DNA of 64,000 bases from Ferirhizobium litorale. Lineage in GTDB: Bacteria; Pseudomonadota; Alphaproteobacteria; Rhizobiales; Rhizobiaceae. Under the pieces are notes generated by a model that worked only from the letters and a program-made list of their open reading frames with translations, had not been told where the DNA came from and ran no database searches. Numbering within the stretch: the first letter of the stretch is position 1; each line of letters starts with the position of its first letter. The position numbers and the translations under genes are program-made. This document shows positions 57,455 to 64,000 of this stretch, piece by piece. The stretch lies in the NCBI GenBank assembly GCA_030028905.1, contig JALDYZ010000017.1, positions 1 through 64,000 of the forward strand, written 5' to 3'.

Positions 57455-58714
57455 ATGTTCCTGCGTCTGGCATTCCTCGGCCTTCTCTCGACAACCGCCC
57501 TTGCGCAACCGGCATTTGCCGTGGACAAGGGCACGCTTCAGATTTTCGTATCCAAGGATGCGCAGACGATCACCGTCTATGAAGACGGACGCGCAATCGC
57601 GACATCGAAGGTGTCGACCGGCAAGGTCGGCCACACCACCCCCTCGGGCATATTCTCCATTCTCGAGAAGCGGCGATATCACGAATCGAACATCTATTCG
57701 GACGCGCCCATGCCCTTCATGCAGCGCCTCACCTGGTCGGGAATCGCGCTGCACGAGTCCGGCCATGTGCCCAAGTATCCGGCATCGCACGGCTGCATCC
57801 GCATGCCGCACGACTTTGCGAAAGCCCTCTACAAGCTGACGGAGCGAGGCGTCCCCGTAGTCGTCACCGACGAGAAGGTCGCGCCTCGGACATTCAGCCA
57901 TCCGGCATTGTTCACGCCGGTCGTTCCGGTGGAAGACAACCAGGTCCTCTCCGATGCCGAATTGCGCCCCTCCATGCCCGATGTTTCCGGCAAGAGGGTC
58001 GAAGTTGCAATGAACGCGGTGCTGCCAAAGGTGGGCGCATCGGCAACCGCCATTCTTCGCAACCAGCCGCCCTTGCGGATCCTGATCACCAGGAGAAGCC
58101 GCGAGGACACGATCAGCGACGTGCAGACGATGCTCGGCGCTCTGGGTTACGACGCCGGTATCGTTGACGGGCATGTCGGACCGGTGACCCGCGCCGCGAT
58201 CAATGACTTCAAGGAAAGCAGGGCAATGGACACGAAAGGCGCGGTGGTGACGCGGGAATTCCTGAGCGCGCTCTACAAGACGGCCGGCCGCGGCGAGCCG
58301 CCGCAAGGCAAGATCATGGTGCGGCAGAAATTCAAACCCTTGTTCGAGGCCCCGGTCGTCATCCACGATCCTGAACTCGGACTCGGCACGCACTTGCTAA
58401 CCGCAATCGATATCGACCACGGCAGCGGCGAAACCAACTGGAACCTGGCGACGCTCGAAAACAATCCCGACCGGAAAACCAGCAAGGGATTCGGCATTAT
58501 AGAACTCTCCGGCACGCCGGAACCGGATGCTGCATCGCGCGCCCTCGACCGCATCGAGATTCCCCCGGATGTGCGGCACAAGATCGGGCTGCTGTTATCG
58601 ACGGGAAGCACGGTCACGATCACCGACTACGGGGTTGGCACGGAAACCGGTGACGGCACCGACTTCATCACCGTCATCGACAAGTACGCGTCCAGCCTCG
58701 GTTCAGTCGACTAA
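57455..58714 (+). CDS. L,D-transpeptidase with peptidoglycan-binding domain
   Basis: This 419-aa protein has a signal peptide (MFLRLAFLGLLSTTALAQPA, cleavage near AFA), a YkuD domain with H100 and SHGCIR at 111-116 (nucleophile C114), and a PG_binding_1 repeat (VQTMLGALGYDAGIVDGHVG) near 215-250. A C-terminal domain of unknown fold follows. It probably forms 3-3 cross-links in the periplasm. GGTGAG is the ribosome binding site for the ATG at 57455. It converges on dnaE, 6 nt apart. Confidence 0.9.
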   Translation: MFLRLAFLGLLSTTALAQPAFAVDKGTLQIFVSKDAQTITVYEDGRAIATSKVSTGKVGHTTPSGIFSILEKRRYHESNIYSDAPMPFMQRLTWSGIALHESGHVPKYPASHGCIRMPHDFAKALYKLTERGVPVVVTDEKVAPRTFSHPALFTPVVPVEDNQVLSDAELRPSMPDVSGKRVEVAMNAVLPKVGASATAILRNQPPLRILITRRSREDTISDVQTMLGALGYDAGIVDGHVGPVTRAAINDFKESRAMDTKGAVVTREFLSALYKTAGRGEPPQGKIMVRQKFKPLFEAPVVIHDPELGLGTHLLTAIDIDHGSGETNWNLATLENNPDRKTSKGFGIIELSGTPEPDAASRALDRIEIPPDVRHKIGLLLSTGSTVTITDYGVGTETGDGTDFITVIDKYASSLGSVD

Positions 58715-58720
58715 GACGGT

Positions 58721-61700
58721 TCACACCAGTTCAACATCGAGCACACCCGGAGCCGAGCGTAGCGCGGCGGCGATTTCCGGCGAGATGCGATACTTCTCGG
58801 TGAGCTCCACCTCGATCTCGCGTCGGCCGTCCTCCTTGATCACGATGAAGGACACGAGCCCGTCGCCCCTGGCATTGAGATGCGCCGCAACAGCCTTCAG
58901 TGGGCCGGAATCGCGAACATAGACGCGCAGCGCCTTCTGCATCTGCACCGACTTTTCCTCGAGCGATTGCGCCGTCTGAATGCGCAGCCCGATCCCTTCC
59001 GGCCGCTCCTCCGCAGCCACCGTGATCACCAGCGACTTGCCCGCCTCGAGCAGGTCCCGGTACTGGTTGAGCCCCTCGGAAAACAACACAGCTTCGTACT
59101 GGCCGGAGGAATCGGAAAAAGTCACGATGCCCATCTTGTTGCCTGTGCGCGTCTTGCGCTCCTGCTTCGACGTCACCGTGCCGGCCAGGCGGCCGGCCGT
59201 CGCCCCTTGTTTGACCGCGGTGGAAAAGTCCGCGAAGGTCTGCACACGCATCTTGCCGAGCAGGGCATTGTAGGCATCCAACGGGTGGGCCGACAGATAG
59301 AAGCCCAGTACCTGGAACTCGCGGTGCAACTTTTCCGAGGACAGCCAGGGCGTGAATGCCGGAAAGCTCAAAACCTCGGGACCCGTCGCCGCCCCGGCCC
59401 CGAACATGTCCGACTGGCCGCTCACCTTGTTTTCCTGGGCGCGCTGGGCATAACCCATGATCCGGTCGAGGCCGGATATCAACTGGGCGCGGTCGTATCC
59501 GAAGCAATCGAAGGCGCCGGCGGAAATCAGGCTTTCCAGCACACGGCGGTTGATCTGCTTGGGGTCGATCCTGAGGCAGAAATCCTCGATGCTGGCGAAA
59601 GGCTTGTCGCCGCGGGTCTCGACGATGTGCTCGACGGCGGACTCGCCGACGCCCTTGATCGCGGCCAGCGAGTAGTAGATGCATTTGTCGCCGGTTTCGA
59701 AGTGGCGGAACGAGGTTTGGACCGAAGGCGCAATGACCTTGATCCCCAAACGCCCGGCATCCTGGCGGAAATCGTTGACCTTCTCGGTGTTGGCCATGTC
59801 GAGCGTCATCGACGCGGCGAGGAACTCGACCGGATAATGCGCCTTCAGGTAGGCGGTCTGGTAGGAGACGATGGCATAGGCGGCGGCGTGCGACTTGTTG
59901 AAGCCGTAGTTGGCGAACTTGGCAAGCAGATCGAAGATCAGGTCGGATTGCGGCTTGGATACGCCGTTTTTTACCGCTCCGTCGACAAAGCGCGCCCGCT
60001 GCTGGTCCATTTCCTCCTTGATCTTCTTGCCCATGGCGCGGCGCAGGAGGTCGGCTTCGCCGAGCGAATAGCCCGACAGCACCTGGGCGATCTGCATCAC
60101 CTGTTCCTGGTAGACGATGACGCCCTGGGTTTCCTTGAGCAGGTGGTCGATCGTCGGGTGGATCGACTCGACTTCCTCCTCGCCGTGCTTGCGGGCATTG
60201 TAAACCGGGATGTTTTCCATCGGACCGGGACGGTAAAGCGCCACCAGCGCGATAATGTCCTCGATGCAGTCCGGCCGCATGCCGATCAGGGCCTTGCGCA
60301 TACCGGCGCTTTCCACCTGGAACACCCCGACCGTTTCACCGCGCGACAGCATCTCGTACGTCAGCGCGTCGTCGAGGGGAATGCTGGCGAGATCGACATG
60401 GATCCCGCGCTTGGCGATGAAGTTGACCGCCGTCTTCAGAACGGTCAGCGTCTTCAGGCCGAGGAAGTCGAACTTCACCAGGCCGGCCTGTTCCACCCAC
60501 TTCATGTTGAACTGGGTAACCGGCATGTCGGAGCGCGGATCGCGGTACATCGGCACCAGTTTCGACAGCGGCCTGTCGCCAATGACGATGCCGGCAGCAT
60601 GGGTCGAGGCATGACGGTAGAGGCCCTCGATCTTCTGGGCGATGTCGAGCAGCCGGGCGACCACCGGCTCCTTCTCGGCCTCCTCCTGCAGGCGGGGCTC
60701 CTCCTCGATCGCCTTGGAGAGCGGCGTCGGGTTGGCCGGATTGTTCGGCACCAGCTTGCAGATCTTGTCGACCTGGCCATAGGGCATTTCGAGCACGCGA
60801 CCGACGTCGCGCAGCGCCGCACGTGCCTGGAGCGAACCGAAGGTGATGATCTGCGCCACCTGCTCGCGGCCGTATTTGCGCTGCACGTAGCGGATCACTT
60901 CTTCACGCCGGTCCTGGCAGAAGTCGATATCGAAGTCCGGCATCGACACGCGCTCGGGATTGAGGAAGCGCTCGAAGAGCAGCGAGAAACGCAGCGGGTC
61001 GACGTCGGTGATCGTCAGCGCATAGGCGACCAGCGATCCGGCGCCCGAGCCGCGGCCCGGCCCGACGGGAATATCGTGTTGCTTCGCCCACTTGATGAAG
61101 TCCGCAACGATGAGGAAGTAGCCGGGGAACTTCATCCGCTCGATGACGCTGAGCTCGAACTCCAGCCGCTCGCGATAGTCCTTTTCCTCATAGCCGGAAG
61201 CCATGCCGAGCGCGGCCAGGCGCTGGTCGAGCCCCTCGACCGCCTGACGGCGCAGTTCCGCCGCCTCGGCGCGTTCGGCCTCCTCCGGGTCCCCGGTCGT
61301 GCCGGTAAAGCGCGGCAGGATGGGCTTGCGGGTATCGAGGACGAAGGAACAACGCCGGGTGATCTCGACGGTGTTGTCCAGCGCCTCGGGCAAATCGGCA
61401 AAAAGAGCCATCATTTCCGCACGGCTCTTCAGATAGTGGTCCGGAGTCAGACGGAAACGCGTGTCATCGGAGACGATGGCGTTGTGGGCCACCGCCATCA
61501 GCGCATCGTGCGCGTCGAAATCGTCGCGCGTCGGAAAAAAGGCCTCGTTGGTCGCCACCAGCGGCAAGTCATGCGCATAGGCCAACTCGACGATCTTCTG
61601 TTCATGTCGCCGGTCAAACCTGCCGTGGCGCTGCAACTCCACATAGAGCCGGTCACCAAACGCCCGTTTGAGGAACAGGAGCCTTGCCTCCGCCTGCGCC

Positions 61701-62221
61701 GGCTGGCCGTCCTTCAAGGCCATGTCAACCGGACCACCGACGGCACCGGTGAGTGCGATCATGCCCTCTGTACCGATTTCTTCCAGCCACGACGCGCGAA
61801 TGTGGACCGCCTGGTTACCCTCGCCGCCCAGATAGGCGCGGCTGACCAGATCGACGAGGCGTTCGTATCCGGCCGCGTCAGCTGAGAGCAGGACGACAGA
61901 CGGAAGCCTGGCGAGCTGCTGCTGCGGCCCCCGCCTTTCGCTTTCGCCGCCGTCCTCCATGTCGATCGAAACCTGACAGCCGATGATCGGCTGCACGCCG
62001 TCGCCGATCGCCTTTTGCGCAAATTCGAGCGCCACGAAGAGATTGTTGGTGTCGGTGATCGCAAGCGCAGGCTGGTTGTCGGCCACCGCCTTGCCGAGGA
62101 TCTTCTTCAGCGGCAAAGCGCCTTCGAGCAACGAAAACGCCGAGTGCATGCGCAGATGCACGAACCCCGGCGAGCCGCCCGTCACACCTGCATTCTTGTC
62201 CGCGTCTTCGATACCGGCCAT
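58721..62221 (-). CDS. dnaE: DNA polymerase III subunit alpha
   Basis: This 1166-aa replicative polymerase has a PHP domain (FVHLRMHSAFSLLEGALPL), the catalytic Asp triad (DFDIDFCQDRREEV), the fingers and beta-binding region, an OB domain (LAGTVTSKQERKTRTGNKMG) and a C-terminal part. Length and order fit DnaE1. GGAAAG lies 6 nt upstream of the ATG, and a hairpin (62237-62263) lies just beyond it. It converges on the L,D-transpeptidase gene. Confidence 0.97.
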   Translation of the reverse strand: MAGIEDADKNAGVTGGSPGFVHLRMHSAFSLLEGALPLKKILGKAVADNQPALAITDTNNLFVALEFAQKAIGDGVQPIIGCQVSIDMEDGGESERRGPQQQLARLPSVVLLSADAAGYERLVDLVSRAYLGGEGNQAVHIRASWLEEIGTEGMIALTGAVGGPVDMALKDGQPAQAEARLLFLKRAFGDRLYVELQRHGRFDRRHEQKIVELAYAHDLPLVATNEAFFPTRDDFDAHDALMAVAHNAIVSDDTRFRLTPDHYLKSRAEMMALFADLPEALDNTVEITRRCSFVLDTRKPILPRFTGTTGDPEEAERAEAAELRRQAVEGLDQRLAALGMASGYEEKDYRERLEFELSVIERMKFPGYFLIVADFIKWAKQHDIPVGPGRGSGAGSLVAYALTITDVDPLRFSLLFERFLNPERVSMPDFDIDFCQDRREEVIRYVQRKYGREQVAQIITFGSLQARAALRDVGRVLEMPYGQVDKICKLVPNNPANPTPLSKAIEEEPRLQEEAEKEPVVARLLDIAQKIEGLYRHASTHAAGIVIGDRPLSKLVPMYRDPRSDMPVTQFNMKWVEQAGLVKFDFLGLKTLTVLKTAVNFIAKRGIHVDLASIPLDDALTYEMLSRGETVGVFQVESAGMRKALIGMRPDCIEDIIALVALYRPGPMENIPVYNARKHGEEEVESIHPTIDHLLKETQGVIVYQEQVMQIAQVLSGYSLGEADLLRRAMGKKIKEEMDQQRARFVDGAVKNGVSKPQSDLIFDLLAKFANYGFNKSHAAAYAIVSYQTAYLKAHYPVEFLAASMTLDMANTEKVNDFRQDAGRLGIKVIAPSVQTSFRHFETGDKCIYYSLAAIKGVGESAVEHIVETRGDKPFASIEDFCLRIDPKQINRRVLESLISAGAFDCFGYDRAQLISGLDRIMGYAQRAQENKVSGQSDMFGAGAATGPEVLSFPAFTPWLSSEKLHREFQVLGFYLSAHPLDAYNALLGKMRVQTFADFSTAVKQGATAGRLAGTVTSKQERKTRTGNKMGIVTFSDSSGQYEAVLFSEGLNQYRDLLEAGKSLVITVAAEERPEGIGLRIQTAQSLEEKSVQMQKALRVYVRDSGPLKAVAAHLNARGDGLVSFIVIKEDGRREIEVELTEKYRISPEIAAALRSAPGVLDVELV

Positions 62222-62236
62222 GCACTGCTTTCCATG

Positions 62237-62263
62237 CGAAAATCTGAATCAACCAGATTTTCG
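62237..62263. repeat. 10-bp perfect hairpin directly upstream of dnaE
   Basis: CGAAAATCTG (62237-62246) and CAGATTTTCG (62254-62263) pair over 10 bp around the 7-nt loop AATCAAC. The hairpin ends 15 nt before the dnaE ATG and lies close to its ribosome binding site. There is no T-run after it, so it is not a usual terminator. Confidence 0.62.
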
Positions 62264-62332
62264 ACTGCCGGGCAGACAAAGTCCAGAACGGATCGCAGGA
62301 ACCGGTAGGCTATCCCAAACCGTTTGAGGTCG

Positions 62333-62419
62333 TTACATCGCCATGACGATGACGGCGAAGCTGCCAAGGAACATGGCCATCGAGGCGAGTGCGGCGATAT
62401 CACGAATAAGATCGGTCAT
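62333..62419 (-). CDS. 28-aa membrane peptide with strong ribosome binding site
   Basis: ATG at 62419 is preceded by AAGGAG at 7 nt, an ideal Shine-Dalgarno sequence. The 28 codons read MTDLIRDIAALASMAMFLGS and a short hydrophobic end (FAVIVMAM). This is an N-terminal charged segment followed by one hydrophobic helix. It lies between the inverted-repeat element and dnaE on the same strand, so it may be co-transcribed with dnaE. Homology was not testable. Confidence 0.6.
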   Translation of the reverse strand: MTDLIRDIAALASMAMFLGSFAVIVMAM

Positions 62420-62733
62420 TGTCGTCTCCTTGTGTCCTTTGTGTTTCCTTTATGTTCGCTTTTTGTTCTTTTGTCAATCGCACCGGGAAAAATGTTTTGC
62501 CGTGCTGAAGGATCGCCCGTGTCTGCGATTTGAGAGTCTGGGATTCGAGAGTCGCGACGGCCTTGAAACAACCGGAGCAGCGGCGGGCAAACAAGGGCGG
62601 CAATGTGGTATCAGGAAAGGCGGGATGCGCCTCGCCAGCAGCACAAGACGTCAAGAGACGTCAGAAGGCGACTGCCCGGCATCCGCAGGTTGCCTTCGCG
62701 GCGCCTGGAGGCGGCACATGTCGCGCGGCGTCC
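62420..62733. other. Gene-free stretch between the 28-aa gene and the inverted-repeat element
   Basis: 314 nt without a frame supported by a ribosome binding site. The left part (62420-62500) is T-rich and may hold a promoter for the 28-aa gene and dnaE on the minus strand. I see no other element. Confidence 0.45.
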
Positions 62734-63009
62734 CTAGAGCAAAGTGCGTTCAGGTAGAATCATTCTGCCGGAAGGAATTTTTGTCAGGATCAAGGCTTTC
62801 GCCGAAGACCACACCCGACGGTACGGTCGAGACGAAGGCCGCCGATAGTGGCAAAAATTCATCCGGCCCTTGAGGGTTGGCCGAAACCGGGCGCCCGCTA
62901 CGTCGGACGGACTTGACCGTAGTCGGGCTACGCTCTGCGCCGCCCTCCTTGCGGAGCGAGCCGGTATTGGCCAACAGAAGTGGTCCTACCTGAACGCACT
63001 TTGCTCTAG
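62734..63009. mobile_element. 276-bp element with 24-bp terminal inverted repeats, MITE-like
   Basis: The ends are a perfect 24-bp inverted repeat beginning CTAGAGCAAAGTGCGTTC (62734-62757 and 62986-63009), with further imperfect pairing inside. The interior holds no transposase; a 74-codon frame (62750-62974, minus) covers most of it but lacks protein-like features. No target duplication is obvious. It starts 12 nt downstream of the lolD stop. Such intergenic repeat elements are known in rhizobia, but the family was not identified. Confidence 0.72.
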
Positions 63010-63020
63010 AGCGACCCGTC

Positions 63021-63716
63021 CTACATCTCCTGGATCAGCCCGTCGCCCAGCGTCACCCGCCGGTCCATGCGCGCGGCGAGTTCGTGGTTGTGGGTAGCAA
63101 TCAGTGCCGCGAGGCCCGACTGACGGACCAAGGCCTCGAGGGCATCGAACACATAATGCGCGGTTTCGGGATCGAGGTTGCCGGTCGGCTCGTCGGCCAA
63201 CAGCACCATCGGCGCATTGGCGACGGCACGTGCGATTGCCACGCGCTGCTGCTCGCCGCCGGAGAGTTCCGCCGGGCGATGATCGCCGCGATGGCCGATG
63301 CGCATGTAGTCGAGCAACTGGCTGGCGCGGTCGCGCGCCTCCTTGCGCGGCAGCCCGGAAATGAGTTGCGGCATCATGATGTTCTCGAGCGCCGAGAACT
63401 CCGGCAGCAGGTGATGGAACTGGTAGACGAAACCGATTTCGCTGCGGCGAATGGCGGTGCGACGATCGTCACTGAGATGACCGCAGGATTCTCCATTGAT
63501 GATCACCTCGCCGGCGTCGGGCTTTTCCAGCAGGCCCGCGATGTGCAGCAGGGTCGACTTTCCGGTGCCGGATGGCGCGACCAGCGCGACGATCTCGCCG
63601 CTCCTCATCGAAAAGTCGGCGCCCTTGAGGATCGACAGAACCGTGTCACCCTGTCCATAGCGGCGCTCGACGCCGGAAAGCTGCAATGCGATCTTGCGGT
63701 TCATGCGGTCTCTCAT
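63021..63716 (-). CDS. lolD: Lipoprotein-releasing ABC transporter ATPase
   Basis: This 231-aa ATPase drives extraction of outer-membrane lipoproteins with LolC/LolE. It has Walker A (PSGTGKST), the Q-loop, the [14 protein letters not shown] signature and Walker B ([12 protein letters not shown]), typical of the LolD/MacB branch. The ATG at 63716 or the ATG at 63704 may be used. The gene starts 4 nt after the lolC stop, forming lolC-lolD. Confidence 0.93.
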   Translation of the reverse strand: MRDRMNRKIALQLSGVERRYGQGDTVLSILKGADFSMRSGEIVALVAPSGTGKSTLLHIAGLLEKPDAGEVIINGESCGHLSDDRRTAIRRSEIGFVYQFHHLLPEFSALENIMMPQLISGLPRKEARDRASQLLDYMRIGHRGDHRPAELSGGEQQRVAIARAVANAPMVLLADEPTGNLDPETAHYVFDALEALVRQSGLAALIATHNHELAARMDRRVTLGDGLIQEM

Positions 63717-63720
63717 GTCC

Positions 63721-64000
63721 TTATTCGTAGCGCAGCGCCTGCACGGGATCGAGTCGGGAGGCGCGCCAGGCCGGGAAGATCGTAGCGAGGAAGGAAAGCG
63801 TCAGGGCCATCACCACCACGGTGACCGTCTCCCCGACATTCATGTCGGCCGGCAATTGGCTGAGGAAATAGAGCTCGGGATCAAACAGCACGGTGCCAGA
63901 CACCCAGGAGAAGAACTGCCGGATGCTCTCGATGTTGAGGCAGACGATGACGCCGAGCGCCACGCCGGCGATCGTGCCGACAACGCCGATTGCCGCACCG
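63721..64000 (-). CDS. lolC: Lipoprotein-releasing system permease LolC/E, C-terminal end
   Basis: The minus-strand frame enters from the window edge and reads [20 protein letters not shown], then [20 protein letters not shown], a periplasmic loop, and the last helix with [20 protein letters not shown] before ALRYE. This is the C-terminal FtsX domain of LolC/LolE. About 93 residues are present; the N-terminal part lies outside the window. Confidence 0.93.
   Translation of the reverse strand, partial: GAAIGVVGTIAGVALGVIVCLNIESIRQFFSWVSGTVLFDPELYFLSQLPADMNVGETVTVVVMALTLSFLATIFPAWRASRLDPVQALRYE

Noticed and set aside
58880-61885. A 1001-codon open frame antisense to dnaE
   Set aside because: Same effect: the real gene is dnaE. 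The shadow protein is Arg/His/Asp-rich and unlike any family.
62750-62974. 74-codon minus-strand frame inside the inverted-repeat element
   Set aside because: Composition is Ser/Pro-rich without domain features and the frame lies wholly within a repeat, so it probably reflects the repeat itself; repeated copies may carry the same spurious frame.

Overview
The window is high-GC DNA (about 61 % by eye) densely packed with bacterial genes. Gene content and order point to a chromosome of the Rhizobiaceae (Rhizobium, Agrobacterium, Sinorhizobium, Shinella or Ciceribacter type); I cannot name the genus. The main clues are core gene runs that, as I recall them, are typical of rhizobial chromosomes: rne/amiC/mrcA/prfB, accB-accC-aat, gatC-gatA...gatB, pyrB-pyrC'-plsY-dprA, topA-rnr-DUF983-Nudix-MFS-rpmG, divK-pleD, dinB, dnaE and lolCD. 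Further clues are an RNase E with a long acidic insertion in its S1 domain and a complex I NDUFA12 accessory subunit.

Layout. 1-560: start of tuf with upstream tRNA-Gly and tRNA-Tyr, all on the minus strand behind a strong sigma-70 promoter. 660-9611: rlmB, then an accessory-looking stretch of small envelope genes, a DUF4105 protein, a tight three-gene operon (ICMT-like methyltransferase, free-standing E2-type acyltransferase, SDR fused to a SEC-C zinc motif), two lipoproteins, an L,D-transpeptidase and a second SDR. 10060-23786: tRNA-Thr, nadK, prfB (with an intact programmed +1 frameshift), peptidoglycan genes mrcA and amiC, divergent rne, then a hydrolase, an aminotransferase and a DsbA-like protein. 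24203-36365: accBC, aat, a DUF2155 protein, NDUFA12, three GNAT acetyltransferases, the amidotransferase genes gatCAB, a serralysin-like protease and an ELM1-family protein. 36485-52256: ruvX, small membrane genes, a TetR regulator, an AidB-like acyl-CoA dehydrogenase, the pyrimidine/phospholipid/DprA operon, then topA through rpmG. 52283-64000: a candidate small RNA, divK-pleD signalling, a HAD protein, dinB, a second L,D-transpeptidase, dnaE, an inverted-repeat element, lolD and the end of lolC.

How genes cooperate: mrcA, amiC and two L,D-transpeptidases build and trim peptidoglycan. LolCD exports lipoproteins. AccB/AccC and PlsY feed lipid synthesis. GatCAB amidates mischarged Glu-tRNA(Gln)/Asp-tRNA(Asn). 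PyrB with a metal-site-less PyrC' should form the aspartate transcarbamoylase complex. DivK and PleD are cell-cycle response regulators.

Most of the window is ordinary core chromosome. The best candidates for something new are the ICMT/acyltransferase/SDR-SEC-C operon (4285-6579), the 276-bp inverted-repeat element (62734-63009), a structured minus-strand RNA candidate (about 52356-52520), and several very short membrane or lipoprotein genes with convincing ribosome binding sites. I saw no CRISPR array, prophage, insertion-sequence transposase or rRNA gene. All assignments come from reading the sequence and family knowledge; no database search was run.
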